Positions 21,994-35,170 are shown, numbered from the stretch's first letter. The stretch is 64,000 nt of DNA from Collybiopsis luxurians FD-317 M1 (GCA_000827265.1 KN834785.1:80137-144136), one strand, 5' to 3'. The notes: generated by a model from the sequence alone, not told the origin. Made by a program: numbers and translations.

Positions 21994-24900
21994 ATGGCCG
22001 AGATTTCTGCAAACAACATCAGCGAGATCAACCTCAATCCCCTTGTCCTTCTGCCATCTACCGGCATTTCCCCAACCAGGCATGCTCCTTTGACTAAGGT
22101 TGGGGGTCATGTTGAGGAGGAAGAGCCTGGAGAAACGGTTGACAAAGCAAAAAGCATTATAGCACCAGAGGGAGATACCAAGGTTTCTACACCAATTGAT
22201 GATGGACCCTCCGGTCATGCAAAAGAAGGTGTGGGCAGTAATCAGCTTCCGGCTGGTAAGTGAAAGGCGGGTGACGCAGACCCATGAGGTGGACAATGCT
22301 GACAAAGATTTTAAGGCAACCTGGGTGAAGGAAACAAAGAGGGTGGTCATTATTTTTCACGGTCTCCAGTAAAGGAGCTTCCTGCTACTACAAAAGTAGA
22401 CAATAATCCCGAGAATGAAAAGCACCACTGCTGCTGCCCTTGCATCAAAGAAGATGACAAGGAAGAAATCCAAATGACCACAGGTGGCCATAGGATCACA
22501 TCCTCTGCCAAACTTATCAAAAAGCCTTTTTATGGTACTCGATCCCCACCCCAACTTGGAGGTGTGTAACATTCTTCACAGAGAATTATACAGTCTGCTC
22601 ACTTGTTCTCAACTCTTTTACTATACATTTATAGGGGGAGACAAGTATGATTATGAGAACATCTATGCTGATGATCCATTGTACAAGGAGCTTGCTCCCA
22701 ATGCAAGGGTGTGGAAGGTGTATAATGATGAAATGGACAAGCTGGACAGTGACAGAATTGAAGATTGGAGAGATGGTCTGGATGCTCTTTTAGTCTTGGT
22801 ATTATTTTTCTCTGGAGTTGCTGTAGTAACAAATTAATCTGGTCTTCTCTAGGGTGCCCTTTTCTCTGCTGTGCTCACCACATTTGTGGTTGAAACTTCT
22901 GGCAGGCTTGATTTTGATTGGGGAGAAGTCAGTGCCAATCTTTTGGCTGAATCAGTGGCTTTGCAAAGGGCTGCAATGAATGGGACACCAGCCAATGAAG
23001 TTGCACCCTCTCCATTAACACCTTCATCCAAGTTCCATGCACAACCACTTGATGTTGCATTAAATATTCTGTGGTTTATTAGTCTTGTTCTTAGTCTTGG
23101 GACTGCTCTCAGTGCTGTATTGGCCAAGCAGTGGATCCATCAGTATATAGCTGTTCCCACTGGAACCCCTGAAGAGAGAGCACGGATCCGTCATTTTAGA
23201 TTCATGGGTCTAGAAAAGTGGCATATGGCCCTGATTATTGGCTTACTGCCTATGTTGATTCATCTGTCTATGGCAATATTCTTTTTGGGACTGCTTTTAT
23301 TTCTTCATGAACTAAACCTGGCAATTGCAGTTATTGTTGATGTTTTGATATTCACCTTGTTGATAATTTATCTCGCCAGTAATTTGCTTCCAGTGTGGTT
23401 TCTGGACTGTCCATATAAGACCCCACTTACTTCATTACTATTTTCATTGATTCTGAAGGTGGCCCATATTTTTGCCTTAACTGATGCTGCCCAGGTCGAA
23501 GACGAAGAGATGGAAAAAGCAGTAGAGATGCTTCTGGAACAATACGGGCCTGCTGAAATCTTAGATTCCTCCTGGTATAGTCGAGGACTACTCTGGATTA
23601 TCGAGAGGATTGAGACCGCTATTTCCTTTGTAACAAGATTTATGTACCAGAAACTGGCATCCTTTATCTTTTTTATAGAACCAAAATGGGTAACTGGACT
23701 TCAAAATGATATAGAATCAAGCGCAAAATATGTATTAAATGATATGGAAATTGATTATATTGGACATAACTTTAAAAATCTGAAAACCGATCTCCACGGA
23801 TTGCTCTGGCTTATTCAGTCATCCACAAATTTATCTGCTAAAAATATAGCACTGGATGCATTGGGTAATCTAAGTCCTGATAGAAATGCTGACATGCTTG
23901 AATTAGCTCGAACGCACTGTCCTCAACTGGCTGACGACTTTGACAAACGATTTCATAATGTGACGAGCGAAAAGGATCAGCCCATGGCCTTCATTAGAGC
24001 TTGTCGTACCCAGATACACTTCAAATTCAAAAATAGTTGTAATCTTAGTTCTTTTCCCATTCCATCTCCTTCCTGGCAATCTTCTTCATTTATTGTCACT
24101 TCCATTGAGGATGCTCAAGCATTCAGACAATTCATCACTGCAGTGGTTGAAACTGAGTATTATGGAAAAGCTATTCAGCATGAGCCTTTTTTGTGGGATA
24201 AGTGGCTTGAAATGTCCTTGGGATCCCCACTTAGCCTTGATTCCCTCGACCAGGAGTTTGTCGTCAATAAATTGCTACATTTAGCTAGTAATCATAGACC
24301 CATTAGGAACCATCCCAAAACTAAACAAACTCATAAGTGGCCTGTAGCGGTCAGAGGGCAAGCAAATGATGCTGAAATGTTTGAATCACAGTTCACTCAA
24401 CCTTGTAGCATCAATACATTTTTTGCAATGTTTGCCTCAGAGGAATTGTACAGTGCACTCATAAAGTATATTACTAAATACTATGGAATATCTCCAAGCT
24501 CTTATGAGAAAAATATTTCAACCCATCTTCAGCTACTTGAACTCATAGTCAGTAATGATGAAATGTGGAAGGAACATCCTGGTGTTGCATATTCATCACT
24601 CGCAAACATGGGAGAATATGCTAGCACCAGGGACAAATGGGTTAATCCAGAATTTGAAGCTGAGAGAGATCTTATCCTGAATAGTGTCATTAAATGCTTC
24701 AACTCTGACACAGTCTGGGAGTTTTTAGCAAATGTGCAAGATAAAAACATTAAACCTGGCATCTCTTCCTCACAAGAATCAGATATGTTCGAGACCCTTG
24801 CTAAGGCACTTGAACAGGATGGGGTAGGAATTGGTAGAGATATTATTTCTTCCCGGCTTGCAGACAAATTGATCAAAAAATGCACAAGTATAATAGAGCA

Positions 24901-25678
24901 AGGACATCAGCATCATTCTGCACACAGGTTACTGAAGGCACTGTTCGATCGTGTTCTTATTCCCGAGGATAATGTCTGGACTGATCCTGTATGGAATCGG
25001 CTATTAGAAAGCAATATACCTCCAGAAGTATTCCTCTATGATAGAGTGTCAGAATTTGAAGATGCTTTAAAATCATTGATAGAAACAAATCATAATTTAT
25101 TCTGTAAAGTCATGAACTATCTTTCCAGCAATGGATCCCTGGAGAGGTTCTGTGCTCAGTCACTAGGCAATAATTGGTATTCAATAAAAAGAATGAGCTT
25201 TCTCCTTGCTGGTCTGAATGCCCAATCAGGATTCGTGATCCCAGAAGAGAGATGGCAGGAATGCATCTTGGCATTGTCTCAGAACAGCTTCAGATATGAC
25301 AACCTCAGACATTTTAACTATGACCTGTTCACAGAAGATCTTCCCAAGTTCAAGACATTTATTAAAAATGGTTGCAATGGGCCTATGCCTGGAGATAAGG
25401 ATTATGATCCCCTTCCTGAATTTAGGTTACCAGCGAGACCTGGCTCAGAGATGACCACAGAGAGAAGGGATGAATTACCTGAGAAATCCAAATCTGAGCT
25501 GAAAGACTCTGAAACTACCTGGTGGAGTAGAATAAGAAGCATATTACCTAGATTGATACAAAGAGGAAAAATGATTCAAAAGCCAATCCAAGAGGGTGAT
25601 ATTGAGAAGGCTGTAGTACCTGATCCATCTGCAGTAAAGAAGTCAAAAGGGGTGTGGAGCCTCAAGACTCAAGAGTGA
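21994..25678 (+). CDS. DUF6535 membrane protein, array copy 2
   Basis: Exons 21994-22255, 22316-22561, 22635-22798 and 22853-25678 (phases 1, 1, 0) join to 3498 nt, 1165 aa. Exon 1 is a short acidic N-terminus starting 'MAEISANNISEINLN'. Exon 2 holds 'KHHCCCPCIKEDD' near residues 124-136. Exon 3 is the DUF6535 core. Hydrophobic segments lie at about residues 217-237, 293-315, 348-376 and 378-406. The soluble part has a variable block (positions 23880-24520) and conserved blocks 'SNGSLERFCAQSLG' and 'NGPMPGDKDYDPLPEF', ending in a charged tail with 'DIEKAVVPDPSAV'. The exon-4 reading frame is uninterrupted over 2.8 kb and very poor in CpG. By its linker it groups with copy 3, by its middle block with copy 5. 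Confidence 0.9.
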
Positions 25679-26648
25679 GGACTGGTAATTTGTATTTAGC
25701 AATTAACTTCTATCAGAAATGACTGCAGTGTCTGACTTTGAGAAGGGCTAAGGACTCTTTGGTGACCAAAGGGCCCCAGCTCAGCAAGCAAGAAAAAAGG
25801 AACTTGTAATTTCTGTCTTTTCACTCCTGAGAGTATGACTTATGATTTGTCATTCATGTAGCAACTTTATATTCTTCTGAATGTTTTTTTTTTCGTTTCC
25901 GATTTCTCCTATGATAGTCCTTCAGTACCAAATTTGTTGTAACTATGAGCTCTGAAATGGATCAACTTATTGAAAATGCACTGGTATGAATAATAGTAAA
26001 AACAAGGCCCAGCTTTAGCACAAGGATGATCAACGCGGAACAGAGCTTCTTGAACCTATCTCAAGGTACACCACCCCTCATTGTTAATTGCCGAAACGAC
26101 CAAATCAGATGCTGCTCCACTTGGCCCACATGATTTGAGTCTCGACTGTTGTTTTGACCATTAACTTCCTTTGATTCTGAACAAAGTAGATGCATGGTTT
26201 GCTAGAGCTGATATATGTCATCTATTTTGTGCAAGCCACTGAAATCTGGTGATAGCGGCCTACATTACTTTACGGTGTCTACAGCTCAAGTGGTGGAGTC
26301 TGGACTCTGGTGACTGTTAGCGGTCGTTCCAAGCCACTCCTGCAAGCGCCTCCCGCTCCCGCTCGCTTTCCTTAATTATGGGCCCAAGTAATTTGATCCA
26401 GGGGTACCGTCGCGGTGGAACACCCAAGAAGACTGGAAAAATTTCGGAATCGGATATTATTGTAGTCCTGGAGCTCTGATGCCGGAGCCGCGTAAACTTG
26501 TTCGTGGGAAATGAGTGTGCCCCCATGCCGGTTTACTTTCAACCAGCTTTCATCGACGAATATAAGCCAACTTCATTTTCTCAATTAGTTTATTGTTGAA
26601 CTCTCGGTTATCGATATCGATAGATGCATTACTTCTAGTGCAGGCATC
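25679..26648. other. 3' flank of DUF6535 copy 2 and spacer to the bZIP pseudogene (unit A)
   Basis: It contains the conserved post-gene stretch with an A-rich tract and 'acttgtaatttctgtctttt', and the conserved words 'tcgctttcc' and 'gggtaccgtcgcggtgg' leading to the pseudogene start. No gene of its own seen. Confidence 0.5.
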
Positions 26649-27930
26649 ATGCCGGTCGATAAACCAATTCAACTGCCTCCTTCCACCTCGACCCCAGCTT
26701 GAACAACCGCGCACAGTTTCCTAATACAAAACTCTTTGGTTCTGCCTCGACGTTGGCGACAGCCTCAATGTGTTCAGGTGCTTCAGCCTCCACTTTCTCT
26801 CAATCCTCTTCGCCGCCATATTCTACCCAATTAGATATCCCACAACCTTTGGAGAACAACAATCCCGATATGTCCTTGTACCCTCGACGACGACTAGCTC
26901 GCTGAAGCTGTCTCTGCCAAAGACAGCCTCAGCACTTCGATTGGCCAACACCTATCCCCCTTCTACCCCCTTCCCCTCCACTCTTTCAATTGTCTCCATG
27001 ACACCCATGTCGTCTGGATCCTCAAAGGGTGACAACAACAAACAGGTGGATGACAATGACGATTTGCCTCCGCTGCCTGAAGTCGTCGCAAAAATGACCA
27101 GTAAGGAGCTGAGGTAGTTGACGAATAAGATAATTTCGAGGAATTTCGGGGTTCAAGGAAAAGGTAAGCTATCTGTATTTCACTTCTATCAACTCTGATT
27201 CGTTCTACAACGAACAGACTGCATATCTACCCTCGAAATGGATATTACAAAACGAGACCATCTCCTTCAAGCTATCCGTACTAAACTCGGTTCAACTCAA
27301 TTCGAAAATCTCGCTCTATGTCAAGAAGTCGGGACGCTGGAAAGCGCTTTTTGCAGGCCATGGAGCAGTTGCGTTGGAATCAGCATCGACATTACCTACC
27401 ATCTCAGCAGCAGCCAGCCTGGTTCCTAGCATTTGCGACTCAGACACCACTTTGAGCACAGCTGCTGCGCTGTCGCTTGATTCCTTAAATCCCTCCCTGC
27501 CAGCGCCGTTTCCGGAACCGAATGTGGCGGAAGAGCTAGCGTTGCATGCTACAGCCGTCCCCTCTGCCTCTGCTCCCACTGCAGGCATCCAGCAACACGC
27601 TCCTCATACCCAACACGCCAAACGATCTATCTACGTCTCCGCGGCTTTCTGCTCTTGACGGGCAGAAGCGTTTCGCAGGGCGGGTTTGGTGAGATTTGAA
27701 TGGGAGTAGGCGGGGCCGTACGCCTGTGCATGCTGTGTGGATGCTCGATTCCAATTTGGAGGTTCTGCTGGTACTGGCAAACCGAACTCGAGTATTGGCC
27801 ATAGGTTCGGGATGTTCTGGCCACGAATGCGGTGCGGCCAATCATGGTCATTCGGATCAGAATTTATCTTCGTAGTTGTCTAGAGCAAGACCCCTAAGGC
27901 CATTGCAGGAGAATGTGATCCTAGTGATGC
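26649..27930 (+). pseudogene. bZIP transcription factor pseudogene, unit A
   Basis: Starting from an ATG at 26649 the pieces are: Ser/Thr-rich N-terminus ('FGSASTLATASM'), acidic linker ending 'LPEVVAKMTSKELR' and then a stop at the place where the basic region should begin, degenerate basic region ('NKIISRNFGVQGKG'), an intron with donor near 27161 and acceptor near 27218, and the start of a leucine zipper ('RDHLLQAIRTKLGSTQFENL') that loses frame. An Ala/Ser-rich C-terminal region follows (27370-27660). Stops and frameshifts in several places show it is dead. The family call rests on the basic-region and zipper order, clearest in the unit C copy. Confidence 0.65.
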
Positions 27931-27996
27931 CGCAGGTCCAGGAGGAGAAAGAGTGCGGTGTCTTTGGGCAAAGTGTTATGGCTATCATCTGCTATT

Positions 27997-28225
27997 AGAA
28001 GGGGTAGTTTGAATACATATATACCAGCTTTCCGACGCAACGTTAACCACAGTTGATTTGATGTGTACAGCTAGAGCCCATGTCCCGAGGACATCTGCTG
28101 CCTCCTAGTGGATATTCGGTTGCGTTTCCAGGCTTGATCTGGTCAAGAACGGCAAGTATTCTAATGGTTGTGCAATGTCCGCTTGTTGCTGCCAGTTGTA
28201 CACATATATATGTGTGGAAAAAAAC
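27997..28225 (-). pseudogene. LTN1 fragment, unit A
   Basis: From 'agaaggggtag' at 27997 the sequence follows LTN1 10092-10310 (start of exon 2) at roughly 80-85 percent identity by eye, including 'ggacatctgc.gcctcc' and 'gatctggtcaagaacggca'. Same strand as the parent. A stop and several changes break the frame. It directly follows the bZIP remnant, so unrelated gene pieces were joined before the unit was amplified. Confidence 0.8.
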
Positions 28226-29730
28226 AGAGAGGGGGATAACTAGACTAATGTATAGATTGGTCTATCCATATGTCCGTCGCTGGCTTTGCCGCTTACCAGC
28301 GCTTGTTTGATCCGCTTCCGCCTAACTTTCGTCATCGCACACCCAACAATCGGAAACCTAATACTAAGGGTGTGTCTACAAGCCCAGATGGATTTTATCA
28401 GAACAGTTATACTGAAAGATGATATACAACGTGTGCGTATCCTCCTTTTGACCCCTGCCTTCTGCGTACCAATCCTTTTTTGCTAGTTCTTAACTGTCAA
28501 ATTCGAAAGCCCACGTCCTTCACACTAGTTGATTCCTCCCTACTCACACGCCGACTCCTGCATTGAGCACTGCCAGATGCGACCCTTTGCTGCAACTGAT
28601 TCATACCCGACTGCATATGATTTACCTGCTATCGGACTGAACGTGTTCCCCCCTCCAAACTATCTGTATCGTACTCGACTCGACGTAATCTGCAAACTAG
28701 TATCTCCGGTCCACTTCGACACTTTCCTTCTTTATTGTGCTCGTCAAACAGCCCGCCCTTGCTACTGGATACTTGCACGCTCCGGCCGATGTCTTCTCAG
28801 TTTTCAATGTTTAAAGGTGGATGATGGGAGTTCAGTTTGTCTCAACGGATCTCGGTTGAGAATAGTTGTCCTATCAGCGTAACTGTACGGGCTTTCGGAC
28901 GCTAGCGCAGATGAACGAAAGAACGGTTACGTGACGCGTCGTAACCCAAGTATTGGCTTGAATTTGGGGGTGGAAACATTGTATGGCCGGCGATGAATTA
29001 AGGGCATTGACCAACCCTTGGGGATGTGTCGTACAGTGCGTATCCTATCCCTGTTCTCTATCTTCAGCACGCTAAGCTTTTCTTACCATAGATCTCCAGA
29101 TATGATACATGATATCCACTCCATGCATGTCAAATCCCTCGAGCATCTTCCTAAGCTGACCATAACCGCCTCTTCGTTCCTCCTCATATTCATACATCCT
29201 GTTGACCTATCTCCATCCTCAAATAGGCTCTTAACTGTTCATTCCTGTTCAGTTTACCTAGGTGTCCCAATGCTTGCCGTCGTTCCAAAGCCAAAACCGC
29301 AGCATACCCTCCCAACGCTCTTACCTGCATCAATGTAACTCCAGTTCTATGTGACATCCTCACTACGGGCTCGATCCGCTCTCGCTTGTTCGTGGGCCTC
29401 TTTATCACTTTCGGCATACGCCCATTGCGGAGCTCGTTCAGCCTGCATGTCTTTGGATACGCCACACCCCTTGTCGTCTACTTCATATTCCGATATTAGG
29501 ATTAGAATAAGAATGGAATACTATATTCGGTACCAGCATAGGTGCAGGAGTAAGTATTGACCCAGTGTATCTTAGTTATCGGAATGCAGTTTTGGCCTGT
29601 TTCAGCCTAATTCCTATTGCTCGCACTATGTTGGATTAAATTAGCATGCATATGAGGCACCCAGAGAGCTCGGATGTGATGTAAGTTGGTGTACCAGAGG
29701 GTATGGTGGCGTTCGGAGATCAGAGGGATG
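28226..29730. repeat. Unrecognised conserved block of the unit, copy A
   Basis: It matches 37945-39455 and 47760-49325 closely. Short open frames on both strands look protein-like in places (for example 'CKLVSPVHFDTFLLYC' on plus) and intron-like stretches occur ('gtgcgtatcctatccctgtt' to a 'catag' near 29036-29090), so this may be another decayed multi-exon gene. I cannot name it. No copy has an open frame spanning the block. Confidence 0.5.
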
Positions 29731-31081
29731 TAGGGTACATGTTGCTGAAGCTCATACACCTTATCACTCCCTATCCCCTTCCATTACATATAGATTGTGC
29801 TCCTGATACACGACCCCTCTCAGTTCTATATCCAGTTCCTAGGTGAAAATAGATAGATTCAATGGTTGAAATGCCTTCGAGGGAAAATGGCAAAAATGCT
29901 TGTTCGATTTTGTAGAGCATTTCATATACCGATGAGACCGAATACTCCACTTCTACCTTTGATGAAATCATCCAGCCTATGCATTTTTCGGCATACCAGA
30001 ACAAAAAGTCAATGAGCTACACGTTGTTCTCTTCTGCCCGGGAACGTCGCTGTGGAAGGATGCACGAGATTTGATTCATGATAAGGCCTGTATAACCTAA
30101 GCTCAGTAACTTGCGCCAGTGGGAAGGAAGCATTAAGGAAGTAAATATATTGAAGAAAGCAATTACGTGACGTGTAGGTTGAATCATTGCATATGGTCAG
30201 CGATGAAATAGTGGCATCGACCAATCTTTGGGAGATGTGTTTGACAGGTGTGTATCTTGTGTCCTATCTCCAGTATGCCAAGCTGTTATTACTAGATTTG
30301 TCTGGATCCGACAAATAGAATCCACCCGCTTATGTTAAAGCTCTCTTTTATTTCGCCTAAGCCTCACAATAACAGTCTTTTTGTCCTTCCCTGCACTCAC
30401 GCTGATCACCTTCTTAACCAATTGACAACCTCCAATAAGTGCGTGAGCCTTCATTGCCGTTTTCACTTTGCCCGGCTCTCCCACTTGTATCCCATCTCGA
30501 GGCCAAATCCTCAAGTGCTCTCCTCGAGTCAACATTCACAATATACCCTTTTGACCATTGTCGCTCCAGTTCAATATAATGCACTCGATCCACCGCCACT
30601 CGCACTTCTATAAGCGCTCAAACAGTGGCATTAAATTTAGTTGGAATGCTTTTGAAGTTAAGGCACTACAATCTTATTCACGCCTGGTCCATACTGATAC
30701 TAGCGAATGCACCACTTCTATATACAATTGAAGAGATCCTCTGCTCTATGGGGACCCCTTATGGCAACCAGAACAGACATCACTCCCCGCTTTCTGCTGT
30801 TCACTAACAATAGACAAGGTTTGATCTATAGCGACGCCTGTATACCCCATGCCCAGTAACTTATGCCGGTGAGAAACAAGGACGTAAGTATATTAATTAC
30901 ATGACATGAGGCAACATCATCTGGACACTTGCTTGTTTGAGAGTGACAGGATGCTTGCACGTTGCAATAGCTATTTAATTTCAGTTTGCACACGCTCATC
31001 CTTCCTATCACCTGCCGCAGATGCAATATATATATAGTATTGACTTCAGCATCCCCTTCTTCTTTCGATTCCACCACCATC
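29731..31081 (+). promoter_or_regulatory. Upstream region and promoter of DUF6535 copy 3
   Basis: Two versions of the promoter block (about 29930-30170 and 30790-30985) are separated by a ~0.6-kb stretch not seen upstream of copy 2. The proximal part has tgcacgttgca at 30956-30966 and a TATA run 'tatatatatag' at 31027-31037, about 50 bp before the ATG at 31082. Confidence 0.55.
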
Positions 31082-34000
31082 ATGGCCGAATACTCTGCAA
31101 ACAACACCAGCAAGATCAACTTGAATGACCTTGTTCTTCCAACCTCTACTGAAGGTTCCCCAGCCACACACACTCTTCCGGAAATTGGGGAGGGTCATAT
31201 CGAAGAGGCATTGGAGCATTTTCCAATCTTGATAAGGCCCGAAGACACAGTTGACAAAACGGGAACCATTATGGCACCAGACAGAGATGTTAAACAAGTT
31301 TCTACACCAATTGGTGACAAACTTCTGGATCATGCAGAAAAAGGTGTCAACAAGAATGAGCTTCCTGCTGGTGAGTGGAAGGGGGATGACTCAAACCCAA
31401 AAGGTGGATAATCCTGAGACAGTAATCTTTTAAGGCAATCAAAATGTAGCAAACAAACACAGTAGTCAAAATTTTTCCCGTAATTTTGGAGAGGAACATG
31501 CTTCTACTCCAAAAGTGGAGAATGATCCTGGGAGAAAAAAGCACCAGTGCTGCTGCTGCCCTTGCATTAAAGAAGATAGCAATGAGGAAATTCCAGTGGA
31601 CACTGGTGGCCATGGGATTACTTCTGCGAAACCCATTAAAAAGCCCTTTTATGGAACTCGATCTCCACCACAACTTGGAGGTGTGTAACACTATTCACAA
31701 AGATCCTGTAGAGGGTCCTCACTTATTCTTTAATATTTTACTACATGTCTCTAGGTGCAGACAAATATGATTATGAGAAGATCTATGCTGATGATCCATT
31801 GTATGAGGAACTTGCTCCCAATGCAAGGGTCTGGAAGGTATATAATGATGAAATGGACAAGCTTGATAGTGACAGAGTTGAAGATTGGAGAGATGGCCTG
31901 GATGCCCTTTTAGTCTTGGTACATTCTTTCCATGGAGTTGCTCTGGAAATACATTAATCTGGGATTATCTAGGGTGGCCTGTTCTCTGCTGTGCTCACCA
32001 CATTTGTGGTTGAAACTTCTGGAAGACTTGATTTTGATTGGGGAGAAGTTAGTGCAAATCTTTTAGCTGAATCAGTAGCTTTGCAAAGGGCTGCAATGAA
32101 TGGGACTCCAGCCAGTGAAGTAGCCCCCTCTCTATTAACACCAACATCAAAGTTTCATGCGCAACCACTTGATGTTGCATTAAATATTCTGTGGTTTATT
32201 AGTCTTGTTCTTAGTCTTGGAACTGCTCTCAGTGCTGTAGTGGCCAAGCAATGGATCCATCAGTATATAGCTGTTCCCACTGGAACCCCTGAAGAGAGAG
32301 CACAGATCCGTCACTTCAGATTCATGGGTCTGGAAAAGTGGCATATGGCCCTCATTATTGGTTTACTGCCCATGTTCATCCACCTGTCTATAGCTAATTT
32401 TCTTTTTAGGGCTGCTTCTATTTCTTCATGAACTACATCTGGCAATTGCTGTGATTGTTGATGTTCTGACATTCACACTCTTGATTTATTTATCTTGCTA
32501 GTAACTTACTTCCAGTGTGGCATTNNNNNNNNNNNNNNNNNNNNNNNNNNNNNNNNNNNNNNNNNNNNNNNNNNNNNNNNNNNNNNNNNNNNNNNNNNNN
32601 NNNNNNNNNNNNNNNNNNNNNNNNNNNNNNNNNNNNNNNNNNNNNNNNNNNNNNNNNNNNNNNNNNNNNNNNNNNNNNNNNNNNNNNNNNNNNNNNNNNN
32701 NNNNNNNNNNNNNNNNNNNNNNNCCCATGTTCATCACCTGTCTATTAGCAATTTCTTTTTAGGGCTGCTTCTATTTCTTCATGAACTACATCTGGCAATT
32801 GCTGTGATTGTTGATGTTCTGACATTCACACTCTTGATTATTTATCTTGCTAGTAACTTACTTCCAGTGTGGCATTTGGACTGTCCATATAAGACCCCAC
32901 TTACTTCATTACTATTTTCATTAATTCTGAAGGCAGTCCATATTTTTGCCTTAACTAATCCTGCTTCAGATGAAGAGTTAGATGAACCAAGGGAGGTGGT
33001 CATAGATTCCTCTAAAATTGGTCAACCACTGCTTCAAATTATCAAGAGGATTCAGACCATTATTTTCTTTGTGACAAAATCCATGTACCTGAAAGTGGCA
33101 TCCTTTATTTCCTTTATTGGACCCAAATGGGTAGTTGGAATTCAAAAGGACATAAAACCAAGTGCAAAATATGTATTAAATGATATGGAAATTAGTTATA
33201 TTGGACAAAACTTTAAAGATCTGGAAATAGATCTCCACGAATTGCTCTGGCTTATTCAGTCATCCACAAATTTATCAGCTAAAAATATAGCACTGGATGC
33301 ATTAAGTAATCTAGACATTGATAGGCTTGCCGACATCCATAAATTGTCCCGAGCGCAAGCATTCCAGTTGGATGAAGTAATTGAAGGACAATTCGACAAT
33401 GCATGGCTGACTCGAGATAAGACCATGAGAGACGTCAGAGCGGTTCGTACTCAAAGCCATTCACCAAGTCAAATGATGCCAGTATTGTTCCCCGCTCTAT
33501 TCCTTCCTCCATCTTCTTCACTTATTCTAGCTGAATTGGAGGATAATCAGACAATAAAGAAATCTCTCGCAGCCATTTTTGCAACTGAGGATTACAGAAA
33601 AACCATTAAGCATGAGCCTATTTTCTGGGCTACTTGGTTTAGCTCATTCTCACAACAATTTATTTCAGACATTCATGTTACCCTGGATTCCTCTAACCAG
33701 GAGTTTGTTTTCAATAAATTGCTATACTTAGCTAGTATGCAGAAGCCCCCTCAACTCCCTGTGAATCCCAACATTGAATACCCTCGCTTCAACTGTCATC
33801 ACTGGCCTTTAAACCATTGCACAAAGAGAGGAGACCAAGATGATGCTGAATTATTCAAATCACGGCTTACTCGACCTTGTGATGTTGATACATTTTTGGA
33901 AGAGTTTGCCTCTGAGCATTTTTATAAGCAGCTTCTAAACTGGATGACAGAATATCTTGGAATATCTCTAAAATCTTATCAGCAAAATATTCCAACTCAT

Positions 34001-35170
34001 CTTCAACTCCTTGACCTCATAGTCAGCAATGACAAAATGTGGAAGGAATATCCTCATGTTGTATATTCATCACTTGCAACCATGGGAGCATATGCTGCAA
34101 GCTGGTTGTACTGGAAGCCACTTGATGAAGCAGATTTGAAATCTGAACAAGATCTTCTTTTGAACACTGCCATTAAATGCTTGGACTCTGGCACATTTTG
34201 GGAGTCTTCAGCAAATGTGCCAGATGAAAATGTTGAACCTAGTACCTCATCCCCACAAATAACACATTTTTTTAACACACTTGCTTTTGCACTTGAAGAG
34301 GATCGTGGGGGAATTAGTAGAGATCTTATTTCTTCCCAGCTTGCAAACAAGTTTATTAAAAAATGCACAAGTACGATAGAGCAAGGACATCGGCATTATT
34401 CCATTGACAGGTTATTGAGGGCATTGCTTGATCTCATTATTCTTCCTGTGGATGGGGTCTGGACTGATACTGTATGGAATCAGCTACTAGAAAGCAACAT
34501 GCCTTCAGAAGTAATAGCCTATAAGACAGTGTTGGGATTTGAAGATGCATTAAAATCTTTGGTAGAAAGAAACCATGAATTATTCAGTAAAGTCATGGAG
34601 TATCTTTCTAGCAATGGATCCCTGGAGAGGTTCTGTGCACAGTCACTAGGTCCCTATCCCTGGAATCTAACCACAAGAATTAGCTTTTTCCTTGCTCATT
34701 TGAATGCCCAATCAGGATTTGTAATTCCAGAAGAGAGATGGCATAAATGCATTTTTGAGTTGTCCCAGGACAGCTTCAAATATGATGGCCCAGGCAATTA
34801 TTTTAGCAAACAACAGTTCATAAACAATTTTCCAGAATTCAGAACATTTATTGAAAATGGTTGCAGTGGGCCTATGCATGAAGATGATGATTATGATCCC
34901 CTTCCTGAAATTGTGTTACCAGCAAGACCTGACTCAGAGATGGCTCCTGAGGGAAAGGATGAATTGCCTGGTGAATCCAAATCTCCGGAGGACTCCGAAA
35001 CTATTGGCTGGTGGAGCAGAGTAAGAAGCATCTTACCCAGATTGATGCAAATAGTGAATTTTTTTCAAAAGCCAGTCCAAGAGGGGGATATTGAGAAGGC
35101 CGTAGTACCTGATCCATCTGCAGTAAATGGGTCAGAAGGTGTGCGAAAAATCAGGAGTGAGGACTGGTAA
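31082..35170 (+). CDS. DUF6535 membrane protein, array copy 3 (interrupted by an assembly gap)
   Basis: Exons 31082-31370, 31435-31680, 31755-31918 and 31973-35170 (phases 1, 1, 0). Exon 2 has 'KKHQCCCCPCIKEDSNEE'. As written, exon 4 shifts frame at about 32395 and contains 199 N (32525-32723). The flanks of the N run, 32369-32524 and 32724-32876, are the same sequence with a few single-base differences. If the two are treated as one overlap the exon becomes 2844 nt, a multiple of three, and the protein 1180 aa. The break is therefore probably in the assembly and not in the gene. The post-membrane linker ('HIFALT') resembles copy 2, whereas the middle block (33310-33960) resembles copy 4. Confidence 0.8.
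32525..32723. other. Assembly gap, 199 N
   Basis: The run of N lies inside the membrane-span coding part of DUF6535 copy 3. The 156 bases before it and the 153 bases after it repeat each other, so true missing sequence is doubtful. Confidence 0.95.

Larger units (their letters stand above)
25679..35170 (+). repeat. Tandem unit A (about 9.5 kb), from the end of DUF6535 copy 2 to the end of copy 3
   Basis: The order is: 3' flank of the gene, bZIP pseudogene, LTN1 fragment, unrecognised block, promoter blocks, DUF6535 gene. The same order returns in units B (35171-44483) and C (44484-54342) and the start of D (54343 on). Unit A lacks the roughly 150-bp insertion present after the DUF6535 gene in B, C and D. 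Confidence 0.85.

Noticed and set aside
32495..32762. Open frames running across the N block
   Set aside because: They exist only because N codons are translated as X.
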